Assembly (NCBI RefSeq): GCF_031457275.1
Contig: NZ_JAVDWH010000001.1
Location: forward strand, 1,364,001-1,428,000
Reading direction: 5' to 3'
DNA length: 64,000 bases
From: Aeromicrobium panaciterrae
Lineage (GTDB): Bacteria; Actinomycetota; Actinomycetes; Propionibacteriales; Nocardioidaceae
Part shown: positions 47,859 through 56,351 of the stretch, in pieces
Layout of the letters: each line of letters begins with the position of its first letter
Position numbering within the stretch: the stretch's first letter is position 1
Made by a program: the position numbers and the translations under genes
Notes under the pieces: generated by a model
Told to the model about the DNA's origin: nothing
Databases searched by the model: none
What the model saw: the letters and a program-made list of their open reading frames with translations, nothing else

Positions 47859-48932
47859 GTGGCGCGCATCATCAATCAGGTGGCCGTATTCGGTCTGGGC
47901 AAGGTCGGCGAGCTCGTGGCCGTCATGCTGGGGGAGTCCGGCTTCAAGGTCATCGGGTATGACGCAGCGCCCCGCGACGACCTCGGGTTCGAAGTGCGAC
48001 CGCTGGATGTGCGTGACGGTCTGAGCGAGTCGCTGCGCGGAGTGGACGCGGTCATTTCGTGCCTGCCCTACAGCCTCAACATTGCGGTCGCCGAGGCTGC
48101 TGCCGACGCGGGCGTGCACTACTTCGACCTCACCGAGGACGTGCCGACGACCAACCGCGTCATCGAGCTCGCCGAAGGTGCCCAGATCGCCTTCGCGCCG
48201 CAGTGCGGTCTCGCGCCCGGTCTGATCGGCATCATTGGTGCCTCGATTGCCAAGACGTTCGACGAGATCCGCTCGATCGAGCTCAAGGTCGGCGCGCTGC
48301 CGCAGAACCCGACGGGTCTGCTCGGCTACGCCATCAACTGGTCGCCCGAGGGTGTCGTCAACGAATACCTCAACGACTGTGAAGTCCTTCGCTCTGGCCA
48401 CCGCCAGATGGTGCCCGCAATGACCGAGAAGGAGCGCGTCTTCATCGGCGGCATCGAGCTCGAAGCGGCGCTGACCTCCGGCGGTCTCGGCACGATGTGC
48501 CAGACGTACGAAGGTGGCGTCCGGCGCCTCGACTACAAGACCTTGCGCTACCCCGGGCACTTCGAGCAGATGCACTTCCTGTTCGACGAGCTCAACCTGC
48601 GTGATCAGCCCGAGCTGGTCGGCAAGATGCTGGTCGACTCAAAGCCACCGGTCAACGACGACATCGTCTACATCCACGCCGCTGTCGAAGGTGTGAAGTC
48701 AGGCCAGCCGTTCCGCGAGAACTACGTACGCGGCTACAAGCCACTCGACATCTCGGGGCGCATCTGGCGCGCCATCTCGTGGACCACGGCTGCTTCAGCG
48801 GTCAGCGTCGTCGAGCTCGTTGCCGACGGCGTGCTCCCGGCGGCTGGCTTCATCAAGCAGGAAGACATCACCCTCGAGCAGCTCTACTCAACACAGGCAG
48901 GCCGGCACTTCGCCGAGCAGGGACGGATCTGA
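47859..48932 (+). CDS. saccharopine dehydrogenase-like protein
   Basis: The 357-residue protein has an N-terminal Rossmann loop 'VAVFGLGKVGELVAVMLG' (GxGxxG), 'VDAVISCLPYSLNIAVAEAA', 'GVHYFDLTEDV', and 'APQCGLAPGLIGIIGASI', typical of saccharopine dehydrogenases. Saccharopine dehydrogenase (glutamate-forming) yields 2-aminoadipate semialdehyde; the next gene encodes a fitting semialdehyde dehydrogenase, so a step in lysine degradation is likely. The lysine-2-oxoglutarate reductase part is not in the window. GTG 47859 follows GGAGGAGGG. Two palindromes precede the promoter. Other NAD(P)-dependent roles of this broad family cannot be excluded. Confidence 0.8.
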   Translation: MARIINQVAVFGLGKVGELVAVMLGESGFKVIGYDAAPRDDLGFEVRPLDVRDGLSESLRGVDAVISCLPYSLNIAVAEAAADAGVHYFDLTEDVPTTNRVIELAEGAQIAFAPQCGLAPGLIGIIGASIAKTFDEIRSIELKVGALPQNPTGLLGYAINWSPEGVVNEYLNDCEVLRSGHRQMVPAMTEKERVFIGGIELEAALTSGGLGTMCQTYEGGVRRLDYKTLRYPGHFEQMHFLFDELNLRDQPELVGKMLVDSKPPVNDDIVYIHAAVEGVKSGQPFRENYVRGYKPLDISGRIWRAISWTTAASAVSVVELVADGVLPAAGFIKQEDITLEQLYSTQAGRHFAEQGRI

Positions 48933-48933
48933 C

Positions 48934-50436
48934 ATGACTGACATTGCAACCCGTACGAAGGACATCCTCGGACGCCTCGGCGCCGGCGACCCGTTCGTCG
49001 CAGACGGCGACCTGATCTGCCGCTCGCCGATCGACGGTAGCGAGATCGGCCGCCTGAAGTCGCACACGCCCGACGAGACGTCCGACATCATCGGGCGCGC
49101 CCAGTCGGCGTTCGAGCAGTGGCGCACTGTACCGGCCCCGGTACGCGGTCAGTTCGTGCGCGAGCTCGGTGAGCTGCTGCGTGAGCACAAGGAAGATCTC
49201 GGCGCTCTGGTCTCGATCGAGGCCGGCAAGATCGTTTCGGAGGGCCTCGGCGAGGTCCAGGAAATGATCGACATCTGCGATCTCGCTGTTGGCCTGTCGC
49301 GCCAGCTGCATGGTTTGACGATCGCCACGGAGCGTCCCGGCCACCGGATGATGGAGCAGTGGCACCCGCTGGGCGTCATTGGCGTCATCTCGGCCTTCAA
49401 CTTCCCGGTTGCCGTGTGGTCCTGGAACGCTGCGCTCGCCTTCGTCTGTGGCGACGCAGTCGTCTGGAAGCCGTCGGAGAAGACGCTGCTCACCGCTGTC
49501 GGTTGCCAGGCACTTGCCGCCGAAGCCGGACGCCGTGCTGGCGTGCCCGATGGTCTGTCGGCTCTGCTGATCGGTGACCGTACGGTTGGCGAGCTCATGG
49601 TCGATGACCGCCGCGTGGCTCTGGTGTCGGCGACCGGTTCGACCCGCATGGGCAAGGAGGTCGCACCTCGCGTGGCCGCTCGCCTCGGTCGTACGCTCCT
49701 CGAGCTCGGCGGCAACAACGCCGCGATCGTCGCTCCATCCGCGGACCTCGACCTCGCCGTACGCGGCATCGTGTTCTCGGCTGTCGGCACTGCCGGCCAG
49801 CGCTGCACCTCGCTGCGCCGCATCATCGTGCACGAATCGATCAAGGACGAGCTCGTGGCTGGCCTCAAGGCCGCGTACGAGACGCTCCCGATCGGTTCGC
49901 CGCTGGAGTCCTCGACGCTGGTCGGACCGCTGGTCGACGAGCAGGCGTTCAGTGCCTTCGGCGCTGCCGTTGCGCAGGCGCAGTCCGATGGCGGCGACCT
50001 GGTCACCGGCGGCACACAGTCGGAGAGCGACGGTGGCTTCTACGTGCACCCAGCGATCATCGACATGCCCAAGCAGACCGAGATCGTGAAGGCCGAGACG
50101 TTCGCACCCCTGTTGTACGTCCTGACCTACTCCGACTTCGATGAGGCGCTCGCGCTTCACAACGACGTGGCCCAGGGCTTGTCGTCGTCGATCTTCACGC
50201 TCAATGTCCGCGAGGCCGAGACATTCGTATCGGTCGTCGGCTCGGACTGCGGCATCGCGAACGTCAACATCGGTCCTTCGGGCGCCGAGATCGGCGGAGC
50301 GTTCGGTGGCGAGAAGGAGACCGGTGGCGGTCGCGAGTCGGGCTCGGATGCCTGGCGGGCATACATGCGTCGGTCGACGAACACGGTCAACTACTCAACC
50401 GAGCTGCCGCTCGCACAGGGCGTGGAGTTCGTCTGA
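48934..50436 (+). CDS. aldehyde dehydrogenase, antiquitin-type (aminoadipate semialdehyde)
   Basis: The 500-residue enzyme starts 1 base after the previous stop. It matches the ALDH7/AmaB group rather than generic ALDH: 'HRMMEQWHPLGVIGVISAFN' in part, 'WSWNAALAFVCGDAVVWKPS', the Glu motif 'LLELGGNNAAIV', the catalytic Cys in 'VGTAGQRCTSLRRIIVH', and the C-terminal 'IGPSGAEIGGAFGGEKETGG'. Antiquitin-type enzymes oxidise 2-aminoadipate semialdehyde to 2-aminoadipate. Together with the upstream saccharopine dehydrogenase it forms the probable second half of lysine catabolism. A VOC gene follows after 3 bases and may belong to the operon. Confidence 0.9.
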   Translation: MTDIATRTKDILGRLGAGDPFVADGDLICRSPIDGSEIGRLKSHTPDETSDIIGRAQSAFEQWRTVPAPVRGQFVRELGELLREHKEDLGALVSIEAGKIVSEGLGEVQEMIDICDLAVGLSRQLHGLTIATERPGHRMMEQWHPLGVIGVISAFNFPVAVWSWNAALAFVCGDAVVWKPSEKTLLTAVGCQALAAEAGRRAGVPDGLSALLIGDRTVGELMVDDRRVALVSATGSTRMGKEVAPRVAARLGRTLLELGGNNAAIVAPSADLDLAVRGIVFSAVGTAGQRCTSLRRIIVHESIKDELVAGLKAAYETLPIGSPLESSTLVGPLVDEQAFSAFGAAVAQAQSDGGDLVTGGTQSESDGGFYVHPAIIDMPKQTEIVKAETFAPLLYVLTYSDFDEALALHNDVAQGLSSSIFTLNVREAETFVSVVGSDCGIANVNIGPSGAEIGGAFGGEKETGGGRESGSDAWRAYMRRSTNTVNYSTELPLAQGVEFV

Positions 50437-50439
50437 GCC

Positions 50440-50874
50440 ATGGCCAAAGTCATCCAATTCGCGTTCGATTGCGCTGACCCTGCTGCTCTTGCGGGATTCT
50501 GGGCAGAGGCTCTCGGCTATGTTCTCGCACCGCCTCCAGCCGAATTTGAGACCTGGGACGCTGCCCTCGACGCTTGGGGCGTGCCGCCCGAGGAGCGAAA
50601 CTCTCGTTCGGCCCTGATCGACCCCGACGGCGTCGGGCCACGGATCTTCTTCCAGCGGGTACCCGAGGGCAAGACCGCCAAGAACCGGGTTCACCTCGAC
50701 GTACGCGCTGCCCCTGGCTTGACCGGTGACGAGCGTATGGCGGCGCTGTCGGCCGAGGCTGATCGCCTCATCGCGATGGGCGCGAGCGAGTGGTATCGGT
50801 TGGAGGGCAATGCGATGGATGAAGGAATCATCGTGATGTACGACCCCGAGGGCAACGAGTTCTGCCTCGACTAG
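50440..50874 (+). CDS. VOC (glyoxalase/bleomycin-resistance) family protein
   Basis: The 144-residue protein has one long VOC-like unit: 'VIQFAFDCADPAALAGFWAEA', 'PRIFFQRVPEGKTAKNRVHLDVR', 'GASEWYRLEGNAMDEGIIVMYDPEGNEFCLD' (cited here in part). The C-terminal 'DPEGNEFCL' is the usual metal-binding Glu strand. Substrate unknown. It sits 3 bases behind the aldehyde dehydrogenase, so may be co-transcribed with it. Its stop shares CTAG (50871-50874) with the convergent DUF3052 gene. Confidence 0.88.
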   Translation: MAKVIQFAFDCADPAALAGFWAEALGYVLAPPPAEFETWDAALDAWGVPPEERNSRSALIDPDGVGPRIFFQRVPEGKTAKNRVHLDVRAAPGLTGDERMAALSAEADRLIAMGASEWYRLEGNAMDEGIIVMYDPEGNEFCLD

Positions 50875-51263
50875 CTCCGGTTCTCCTTGCGCCAGACGAT
50901 CTTCAATCCTGACCAGTCGGTGTCGATCGCGGCGACCTTCACGTCGACCAAGCCGAGTTCTAATGCGGCATCCCGGATTGCGTTCTCGTCGACATCGCTG
51001 ACGTGACCTGCGGCTTTGCGTGGCCATGCCACCCAGATCGAACCGGCGGGGAAGATCCACTTACCCCACGTGGCGTAGTCGATCTGCCCGCGCTCTCGTA
51101 CGAACACCAGCGCCACATCGGTGGGACCGGGCTCGACCAGCTCAACGTCCTCGAGCGGCTCGGCGAACTCCCAGTCGGGCGACTTGCCCACGACAACCAG
51201 TCGTACGCCTGGCTTGATGCCGAGCTTCTTGAGCTGCGGCGTACCGGAATATCCCTCGGTCAT
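50871..51263 (-). CDS. DUF3052 family protein
   Basis: From ATG 51263 the product has 130 residues and starts 'TEGYSGTPQLKKLGIKPGV', characteristic of DUF3052. 'DVALVFVRERGQIDYATWGK' and 'PAGSIWVAWPRKAAGHVSDV' are the other conserved blocks. The family is small, soluble and of unknown function. TATGCT (51270-51275, minus strand) lies exactly 6 bases upstream of the start. It is divergent from recO. Confidence 0.85.
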   Translation of the reverse strand: MTEGYSGTPQLKKLGIKPGVRLVVVGKSPDWEFAEPLEDVELVEPGPTDVALVFVRERGQIDYATWGKWIFPAGSIWVAWPRKAAGHVSDVDENAIRDAALELGLVDVKVAAIDTDWSGLKIVWRKENRS

Positions 51264-51269
51264 GGCACG

Positions 51270-51275
51270 AGCATA
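51270..51275 (-). promoter_or_regulatory. DUF3052 gene -10 box (leaderless)
   Basis: TATGCT on the minus strand is followed by exactly 6 bases and ATG 51263. Confidence 0.5.
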
Positions 51276-51311
51276 GGCGCGGCGTGTGCGGCTTTCGTCC
51301 TCCCTGCACGG

Positions 51312-51317
51312 CACAAT
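51312..51317 (+). promoter_or_regulatory. recO -10 box (leaderless)
   Basis: CACAAT is followed by exactly 6 bases and GTG 51324. Confidence 0.45.
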
Positions 51318-51323
51318 GAGGGG

Positions 51324-52052
51324 GTGAGTCTCTACCGCGACGCTGGCATCGTGCTGCGCGTACACAAGCTCGGCGAGGCAGACCGCATCATCACGCTGCT
51401 GACCCGCGAACGCGGTCTCGTACGCGCTGTTGCCAAGGGCATCCGCAAGACGACATCACGCTTCGGTGGCCGACTCGAACCATTCATGCACGTTGAGCTC
51501 CAGCTCGCCGAGGGACGCTCGCTCGACATCATCACGCAGGTCGAGACGGTCAATGCCTTCGCCAAGGATCTGGGCGCCGACTACGCCGCCTACACCGCGG
51601 GCACCGCCATGCTCGAGACCGCAGAGCGGCTCGTGCAGGAGGACGGCGAGCCCGCGATCCAGCAGTTCCAGCTGCTGACCGGCGCGCTGCATGCGCTGAC
51701 CGAGGGCCGTATGACGCCCAGCCTGATCCTCGACTCCTACCAACTTCGAGCTCTCTCGATCGCCGGCTATGCACCGACTTTTGATGGTTGTGCGCGCTGT
51801 GGCGCCGAGGGCCCGCACCGCAACTTCAGCGCTCAGTCCGGCGGCATGTTGTGCGACGACTGTCGCGTCGCCGGTTCCGCCGCTCCGTCGCCGTTCACGG
51901 TCACCCTGCTCGCTGGTCTGCTCAGCGGTGACTGGGAGACCGTCGCGACCTCCGACGACCGCACCCGCCGCGAGGCGAGCAGTATCGTCAGCGCCTACCT
52001 CTCGTGGCACCTGGAGCGAGGCCTTCGATCGCTGAGCCACGTCGATCGATGA
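51324..52052 (+). CDS. recO: DNA repair protein RecO
   Basis: The 242-residue protein from GTG 51324 ('[20 protein letters not shown]') has the N-terminal OB fold ('[18 protein letters not shown]') and the zinc-binding C-terminal region '[20 protein letters not shown]' followed by 'CDDCRV' (four cysteines). RecO assists RecA loading in the RecFOR pathway. The start is supported by the CACAAT box 6 bases upstream. ATGA overlap joins it to uppS, the standard actinobacterial arrangement. Confidence 0.95.
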   Translation: MSLYRDAGIVLRVHKLGEADRIITLLTRERGLVRAVAKGIRKTTSRFGGRLEPFMHVELQLAEGRSLDIITQVETVNAFAKDLGADYAAYTAGTAMLETAERLVQEDGEPAIQQFQLLTGALHALTEGRMTPSLILDSYQLRALSIAGYAPTFDGCARCGAEGPHRNFSAQSGGMLCDDCRVAGSAAPSPFTVTLLAGLLSGDWETVATSDDRTRREASSIVSAYLSWHLERGLRSLSHVDR

Positions 52053-52801
52053 TCAAGCCCACGCCGCACCCCTCGGGTGCCAAGCCTCCTGCCATCCCCA
52101 TTGAGCAGGTGCCCAAGCACGTTGCGATCGTCATGGACGGCAACGGCCGCTGGGCCAAAGCCCGCGGACTGCCGCGTACGGCCGGTCACGAGATGGGGGA
52201 GGCCGCGCTGTTCGACGTCGTCGAAGGAGCGATCGAGGTCGGCGTGAAGGCAGTGTCGGCCTATGCGTTCTCGACCGAGAACTGGAAGCGCTCACCCGAC
52301 GAGGTGCGCTTCCTGATGGGCTTCAACCGCGATGTCATCCGACGTCGTCGCGACGCGATGCATGAGCTCGGCGTACGTGTGCGTTGGGCCGGTCGTCGTC
52401 CCAGGCTGTGGCGCAGTGTCATCAAGGAGCTCGAGGTCGCCGAGGAGATGACCAAGCACAATAAGGTCCTCACCCTCACGATGTGCGTCAACTACGGCGG
52501 CCGAGCTGAGATTGCCGACGCCGCTGCCGCCCTCGCGCGCGATGTAGCTGCCGGCAAGGTCAACCCAGACAAGGTCACGGAGCGTACGTTCGCCCGCTAC
52601 CTCGACGAGCCGGACATGGAAGATGTCGATCTGTTCTGGCGGACGTCGGGGGAGCAGCGCACCAGCAACTTCCTGCTGTGGCAGTCTGCGTATGCCGAGA
52701 TGGTGTTCTCTGACATCGCCTGGCCTGACGTCGATCGGCGAGCCCTGTGGGCAGCGATCGAGGAGTACGCGGCTCGCAACCGCCGCTACGGCTCGGCCTA
52801 G
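52049..52801 (+). CDS. uppS: isoprenyl transferase (cis-prenyl diphosphate synthase)
   Basis: The 250-residue enzyme carries the cis-prenyltransferase motifs '[20 protein letters not shown]' (IPP/Mg2+-binding Asp), '[14 protein letters not shown]', 'NYGGRAEI' and '[20 protein letters not shown]'. It makes polyprenyl diphosphate, the lipid carrier for peptidoglycan and surface glycans, at the membrane face. The start at ATG 52049 overlaps the recO stop. Chain length of the product (decaprenyl or shorter) cannot be told from sequence. Supply of lipid carrier links it functionally to the glycan genes in this window. Confidence 0.94.
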   Translation: MIKPTPHPSGAKPPAIPIEQVPKHVAIVMDGNGRWAKARGLPRTAGHEMGEAALFDVVEGAIEVGVKAVSAYAFSTENWKRSPDEVRFLMGFNRDVIRRRRDAMHELGVRVRWAGRRPRLWRSVIKELEVAEEMTKHNKVLTLTMCVNYGGRAEIADAAAALARDVAAGKVNPDKVTERTFARYLDEPDMEDVDLFWRTSGEQRTSNFLLWQSAYAEMVFSDIAWPDVDRRALWAAIEEYAARNRRYGSA

Positions 52802-52802
52802 A

Positions 52803-53405
52803 TCACTCTGCGGAGATCAGCTTCAGCGCACCTTTGGCGAAGGCAACGACGCGCTTGGGTGGGTACGCATCTGGCTCGGTGATGAGCTTCGCCGCCAGAC
52901 CCTCGGCCATCGCCAGTACGGCCACCGCAGCCACCTCGACGTCCATCTCTGCGCCAGTGAGGTACTCGCTGAGCACTCCGCGGATCTGGTTGAGCACGAA
53001 CTCGCGGCCCTCGTCGATGTGCGCACGTACGATCTCGGGCGTTCCATCCGTGGGCATCAGCATGAGCCGCCACAAGGTGGGCTGCTCGTGGATCGCGATC
53101 GCCAGCGTGTTGGCCCAGGAGATGAGCGCATCCTCGGGTGCGCTGTCCGCTGCTCGAGGTGGCATGGCGGCAGCCAGCGCAGTGAAGGCGCGTTCTTCCT
53201 GGCGTTCGAGCAATGCCATCAGCAGCTTCTGACGATCACCGAAGGCGTTGTAGACCACAGGCTTGGCGATATCGACGCGTCGAGCGATCGCCTCCATCGA
53301 AGCGGCCGAATAGCCGTCCTCGACGATGATCTCGAGTGCGGCGTCGAGCACCTGCTCACGGCGTACTTCGATGCTCAGGCGCGGCTGACGCGCTCGCGCG
53401 GTCAT
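52803..53405 (-). CDS. TetR family transcriptional regulator
   Basis: The 200-residue regulator from ATG 53405 has an N-terminal HTH 'QVLDAALEIIVEDGYSAASM' and 'AIARRVDIAKPVVYNAFGDR' followed by a helical ligand-binding domain with 'WANTLAIAIHEQPTLWRLML'. It is translated in overlap (ATGA) with the DUF2236 gene upstream on the same strand, so both form one operon. It probably controls the operon through the palindromic site at 54402-54435. Ligand unknown. The stop is 1 base from the uppS stop (convergent). Confidence 0.93.
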   Translation of the reverse strand: MTARARQPRLSIEVRREQVLDAALEIIVEDGYSAASMEAIARRVDIAKPVVYNAFGDRQKLLMALLERQEERAFTALAAAMPPRAADSAPEDALISWANTLAIAIHEQPTLWRLMLMPTDGTPEIVRAHIDEGREFVLNQIRGVLSEYLTGAEMDVEVAAVAVLAMAEGLAAKLITEPDAYPPKRVVAFAKGALKLISAE

Positions 53406-54385
53406 ACGGCCTGCAGCGCCAGCTCTGCCGGCGAAGCGAGGCGTCCGTACTTCGCGCGAGCCTCGGCCGGAGTGACGACGACGGGGTTGATCGGCTCTTC
53501 GCCGGTGAGTGCTGGCTTCACCACGGCGAGTGTGCCGGGGGAGATGACCTTGAGTACCCGCAGCTTGATTGGCAGCGGAGTGGCGAGGCGCGCGGAGATC
53601 TTGACCAGCGGTCGTACGACGAGGCGCGTCGCCCACGACTGGTTGAACCCGCTCATCTTCTGCATCCACTTCGGGAACGTCGAGATCGTGGCAGCGCGCG
53701 TGACCTTGCCGATCACGGTGGTGAACGGTCGCAGTACGAGCTGTCGGGGCTGGACGAGGATCGCGGCGTCCAGGAGGTGGTCCATCATGTCCTGCGTCTC
53801 GGTGGTCACGCAGAGTCGCGGACGTACGTCTTCGAAGTACTGGCGGATGCCCTCGCGATCACGCGGCACATCAGCTGGGTCGCAGGTCTGAAGCTCAGCA
53901 GCGATCGCACATTCAGCCCAGTACTGCTTCTCGTCCTCTTCGGACAAGCGGCCGGGTCCGAAGGTCTCGTAGACGTATAGGATCGAGTGCCATGCGGTGA
54001 GGTGGATCCACAGCTGCGTCTCGGGGTCGTTGGCGCTGTAGGGGCGGCCGCTGACAGGCTCGATGCCGGTGGCCTTCGAATGCACGCGTACGAGGATCTC
54101 CGACGCCTCGATCGCTGCGCGGCTGTCGCCGAGCGCCATGGTCGCGAAGTAGATGATCGTGTTGTCGTAACGGCCGGCAGGGTTGTAGCGCACCTTGTCG
54201 GTGCCGACGACTGCGGCGAGTAGGAACGGGTCGAGCTCCTCGATCACGACGGAGCGCTGGAAGCCGACCGTCAGCGATGTCGGGTAGCCCCACAGACGCC
54301 AGGTGACCGAGTCGGGGCCGAAGAATCCGTGGTCCTCGCGCTGGCGCTTGACGATCTTGCGGGTGTTGGGGCGACTCGAGGTCAT
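53402..54385 (-). CDS. DUF2236 (oxygenase MpaB/latex-clearing-like) protein
   Basis: The 327-residue protein belongs to the DUF2236 family, which includes MpaB and the latex-clearing protein Lcp, heme b-type oxygenases. Typical segments are 'FGPDSVTWRLWGYPTSLTVG', 'ATMALGDSRAAIEASEIL', 'VRVHSKATGIEPVSGRPYSA', 'DPETQLWIHLTAWHSILYVY' and 'YWAECAIAAELQ'. The conserved 'RVHSKATG' and 'WIHLT' histidines are candidates for heme binding. RBS AGGAG precedes ATG 54385. It leads the operon with the TetR gene. The substrate is unknown. Confidence 0.88.
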   Translation of the reverse strand: MTSSRPNTRKIVKRQREDHGFFGPDSVTWRLWGYPTSLTVGFQRSVVIEELDPFLLAAVVGTDKVRYNPAGRYDNTIIYFATMALGDSRAAIEASEILVRVHSKATGIEPVSGRPYSANDPETQLWIHLTAWHSILYVYETFGPGRLSEEDEKQYWAECAIAAELQTCDPADVPRDREGIRQYFEDVRPRLCVTTETQDMMDHLLDAAILVQPRQLVLRPFTTVIGKVTRAATISTFPKWMQKMSGFNQSWATRLVVRPLVKISARLATPLPIKLRVLKVISPGTLAVVKPALTGEEPINPVVVTPAEARAKYGRLASPAELALQAV

Positions 54386-54401
54386 GTGAGCTCCTGGGAG
54401 T

Positions 54402-54435
54402 TAGTTACGCATCCGTATGTATGGTTGCGTAACTA
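54402..54435. promoter_or_regulatory. inverted repeat operator of DUF2236-tetR operon
   Basis: TAGTTACGCA (54402-54411) and its exact complement TGCGTAACTA (54426-54435) flank a 14-base centre. Within it, TACG-CATC-CGTA (54406-54417) is itself palindromic and TATG-GTTG-CGTA (54422-54433) is a near copy, so two TetR dimers could bind. The site lies 17 bases before the DUF2236 start codon. Confidence 0.65.
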
Positions 54436-54562
54436 GTGCATCCCGTCAAGCAGATCCGAAGTTGCCGGGACTCGGTCGCGCCACTCAATTTAGAGGAATC
54501 TGAGAATCTCCTGAAGGAGTGTGCGAGTCTGACCGAATTCGACACTCCCTGGAGGCTTACAA

Positions 54563-55114
54563 ATGAAGCGTTCGCTTCTCATTCCGCTGGTACTGGTCGC
54601 CGTGTTTGGTTTGGCTGGCTGTGATGACAAAGAGGCGAAGGTCAAAGACACGGGCACGCCTGCACAGGTCGAGAAGACTGAGCCGACTGAAGCAGTGAAG
54701 GAGACTGCCAAGGTTGGAGACTTGGTAGAGGTAGGCGATTGGGATGTCAGAGTCACAAAGGTTGTGTTGGATGCCAACTCCGCTATCGAAAAAGCGAACG
54801 AGTTCAACGAAAAGCCCAAGGGCCAGTACGTGTTGGTCTCGTTTGAGGCCACTTACAACGGCTCCGAACGGACCGCCGACATATTTTCTGATCTCTCGTG
54901 GACAGTGACTGGGAATGACAACCAAGTCAACGACTCCGCAAGCGCGGTAACCCCAGCAGACACGGCCGAAGTCCCCACCGAGGCGCGCAAGGGTGGCACG
55001 GTGAAAGGCCAAGTCGTGTTCGACATCGCTACGAACCTGCTCACGGGAGCGACCCTGTCGGTCGAAGGCTATGACGCCGATTTCGACACGGTCTATGCCG
55101 ACTTCGCTCTGTAA
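54563..55114 (+). CDS. DUF4352-type lipoprotein
   Basis: ATG 54563 follows GGAGG (54551-54555). The 183-residue product has a lipoprotein signal with lipobox 'LAGC' (Cys20), a Lys/Glu/Thr-rich spacer, and a DUF4352-like beta domain ('YVLVSFEATYNGSERTADIF', 'GGTVKGQVVFDIA'). DUF4352 proteins are surface-exposed and structurally immunoglobulin-like. Function unknown. Base composition is visibly lower in GC than neighbours and codon use is less biased, suggesting recent gain or relaxed selection. Two more small envelope genes follow. Confidence 0.82.
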   Translation: MKRSLLIPLVLVAVFGLAGCDDKEAKVKDTGTPAQVEKTEPTEAVKETAKVGDLVEVGDWDVRVTKVVLDANSAIEKANEFNEKPKGQYVLVSFEATYNGSERTADIFSDLSWTVTGNDNQVNDSASAVTPADTAEVPTEARKGGTVKGQVVFDIATNLLTGATLSVEGYDADFDTVYADFAL

Positions 55115-55175
55115 GGCTGAAAGCTCGCCTCGGTAACCAGCCAGTCGAGCATCTTCTCTAAGAAGAGGTATCCAC

Positions 55176-55583
55176 ATGTCAGAAGCAGTCCCGCCTACGG
55201 GCGCAAGCAAGCCGCCGGCTGGCTTCTATCCGAATTCTGGCCGGATGCAGTGGTGGGACGGCAATGAATGGACGGAGCATTTCCAAGCAGACGTCGGGCC
55301 GCTAGTTGGGCAAGCGACATCTGAGCCCAAAAAGAAGAAGAAGCGTGTGTTCCTGTGGGTGTTCATGGCCGTGCAGGTGCTCTTTATCGTTTGGGTTGTT
55401 GGAGGCGCGTCAACTGGATCAGGCAATCCGAGCGATTGCGGATCCCTTGATCTCGAAACCTGCAATGCTGCGTCCGACGTGGGCACCAGCATTGGCGTTG
55501 CGCTGATCGTTGCCTTTTGGGTAGTCGTCGACTTCCTAATGGCCGTGGTGTACGGCGTTTATCGGCTGGCAAGGCGAAACTAG
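55176..55583 (+). CDS. DUF2510 domain membrane protein
   Basis: The 135-residue protein starts at ATG 55176 behind AAGAGG. Its N-terminal 'PPAGFYPNSGRMQWWDGNEW' is the DUF2510 signature (short Trp-rich motif of actinobacterial membrane proteins). A lysine run 'EPKKKKKRVF' precedes the first helix 'FLWVFMAVQVLFIVWVVGG'; a second helix follows ('GVALIVAFWVVVDFLMAVVY'). Two cysteines lie between the helices. DUF2510 proteins are thought to be envelope-associated, without known activity. It lies in the low-GC patch. Confidence 0.85.
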   Translation: MSEAVPPTGASKPPAGFYPNSGRMQWWDGNEWTEHFQADVGPLVGQATSEPKKKKKRVFLWVFMAVQVLFIVWVVGGASTGSGNPSDCGSLDLETCNAASDVGTSIGVALIVAFWVVVDFLMAVVYGVYRLARRN

Positions 55584-55731
55584 CTTCCGGTTCGTTGTCC
55601 TTGCGCTGCAAGAGGTGCGTCGACCCAATCAGGGTGAGTAGCACGTACTCGGATTGGCTGCGAGCTGATTGGTCGCTCGCTTCACGAGCGCTTGTACCGG
55701 ATGCAGATTAGAACACGTTTCGGACCAACCT

Positions 55732-56231
55732 TCACTCGTCGGATTCGGTCTGGACCTCTTCCGCGACTTTCCAGCCATCCGAGTCGAGCTCCATCGTGTA
55801 CGTATCGCCTTCCTCCTCAAGGAGGACGAATTCAATGGTTGCCGTCTTTGCAGACTTCGCGGTCACGGTTGTCTTGGCCTCGGAGAAGTCCAGCTCAAAC
55901 GCGTCATAGAGAGCCTTGGCGGCCGCGACCTCCATCTCGCATGTCCCGCCCTTTGGGATGAATTCATCCTTAACAGACTCAGCCAGGGAAACCTTCGTGT
56001 ATTCATCTGTCTGCAGTGCGCATGCCGCTTTGCCGTCTCCCTCCTCAATCGCATCGATCCAAGCGCTGAACGCCGCGACCGCTGCATCTTCGGTATCGGG
56101 AGCACCCAGCTTTTCGCCAGATTCACACTTTCGCCGCTACCAGAGGGTTCCGAGCCTGAACCGCAGCCCGCTACGGGAGCGAGAACGAGAGCGAAGAGGA
56201 GGGACAGGAAGAATCGGGTGTGAATGCGCAT
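55732..56231 (-). pseudogene. lipoprotein gene broken by a 17-bp insertion
   Basis: From ATG 56231 the minus strand encodes a lipoprotein signal with lipobox 'VAGC' (Cys23) and a Ser/Gly linker. The frame then runs into unrelated residues. The expected domain ('APDTEDAAVAAFSAWIDAIE' onward, ending 'GWKVAEEVQTESDE' at 55732) continues in another frame. The shift maps to two direct copies of GGCGAAA (minus strand; 56129-56135 and 56112-56118) separated by 10 bases. Removing one 17-base unit restores a single open frame of about 160 residues. It may be a true pseudogene, a sequencing error, or a switchable gene. Family not recognised. Confidence 0.75.
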
Positions 56232-56351
56232 GTCACACATCATCCGACACGTGCAGTTTTCCGCGTGGGCGTTAGAGACAATCGCTGCCGGCAACCGCCA
56301 GGTGTCCTCGTTGGGATTCATAGATCAACGCCCACGTATCCTTGAGCGGTC

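Noticed and set aside
50440..50874. Lysine-catabolic enzyme because it follows the aldehyde dehydrogenase
   Set aside because: VOC proteins are too diverse to assign a pathway from position alone.
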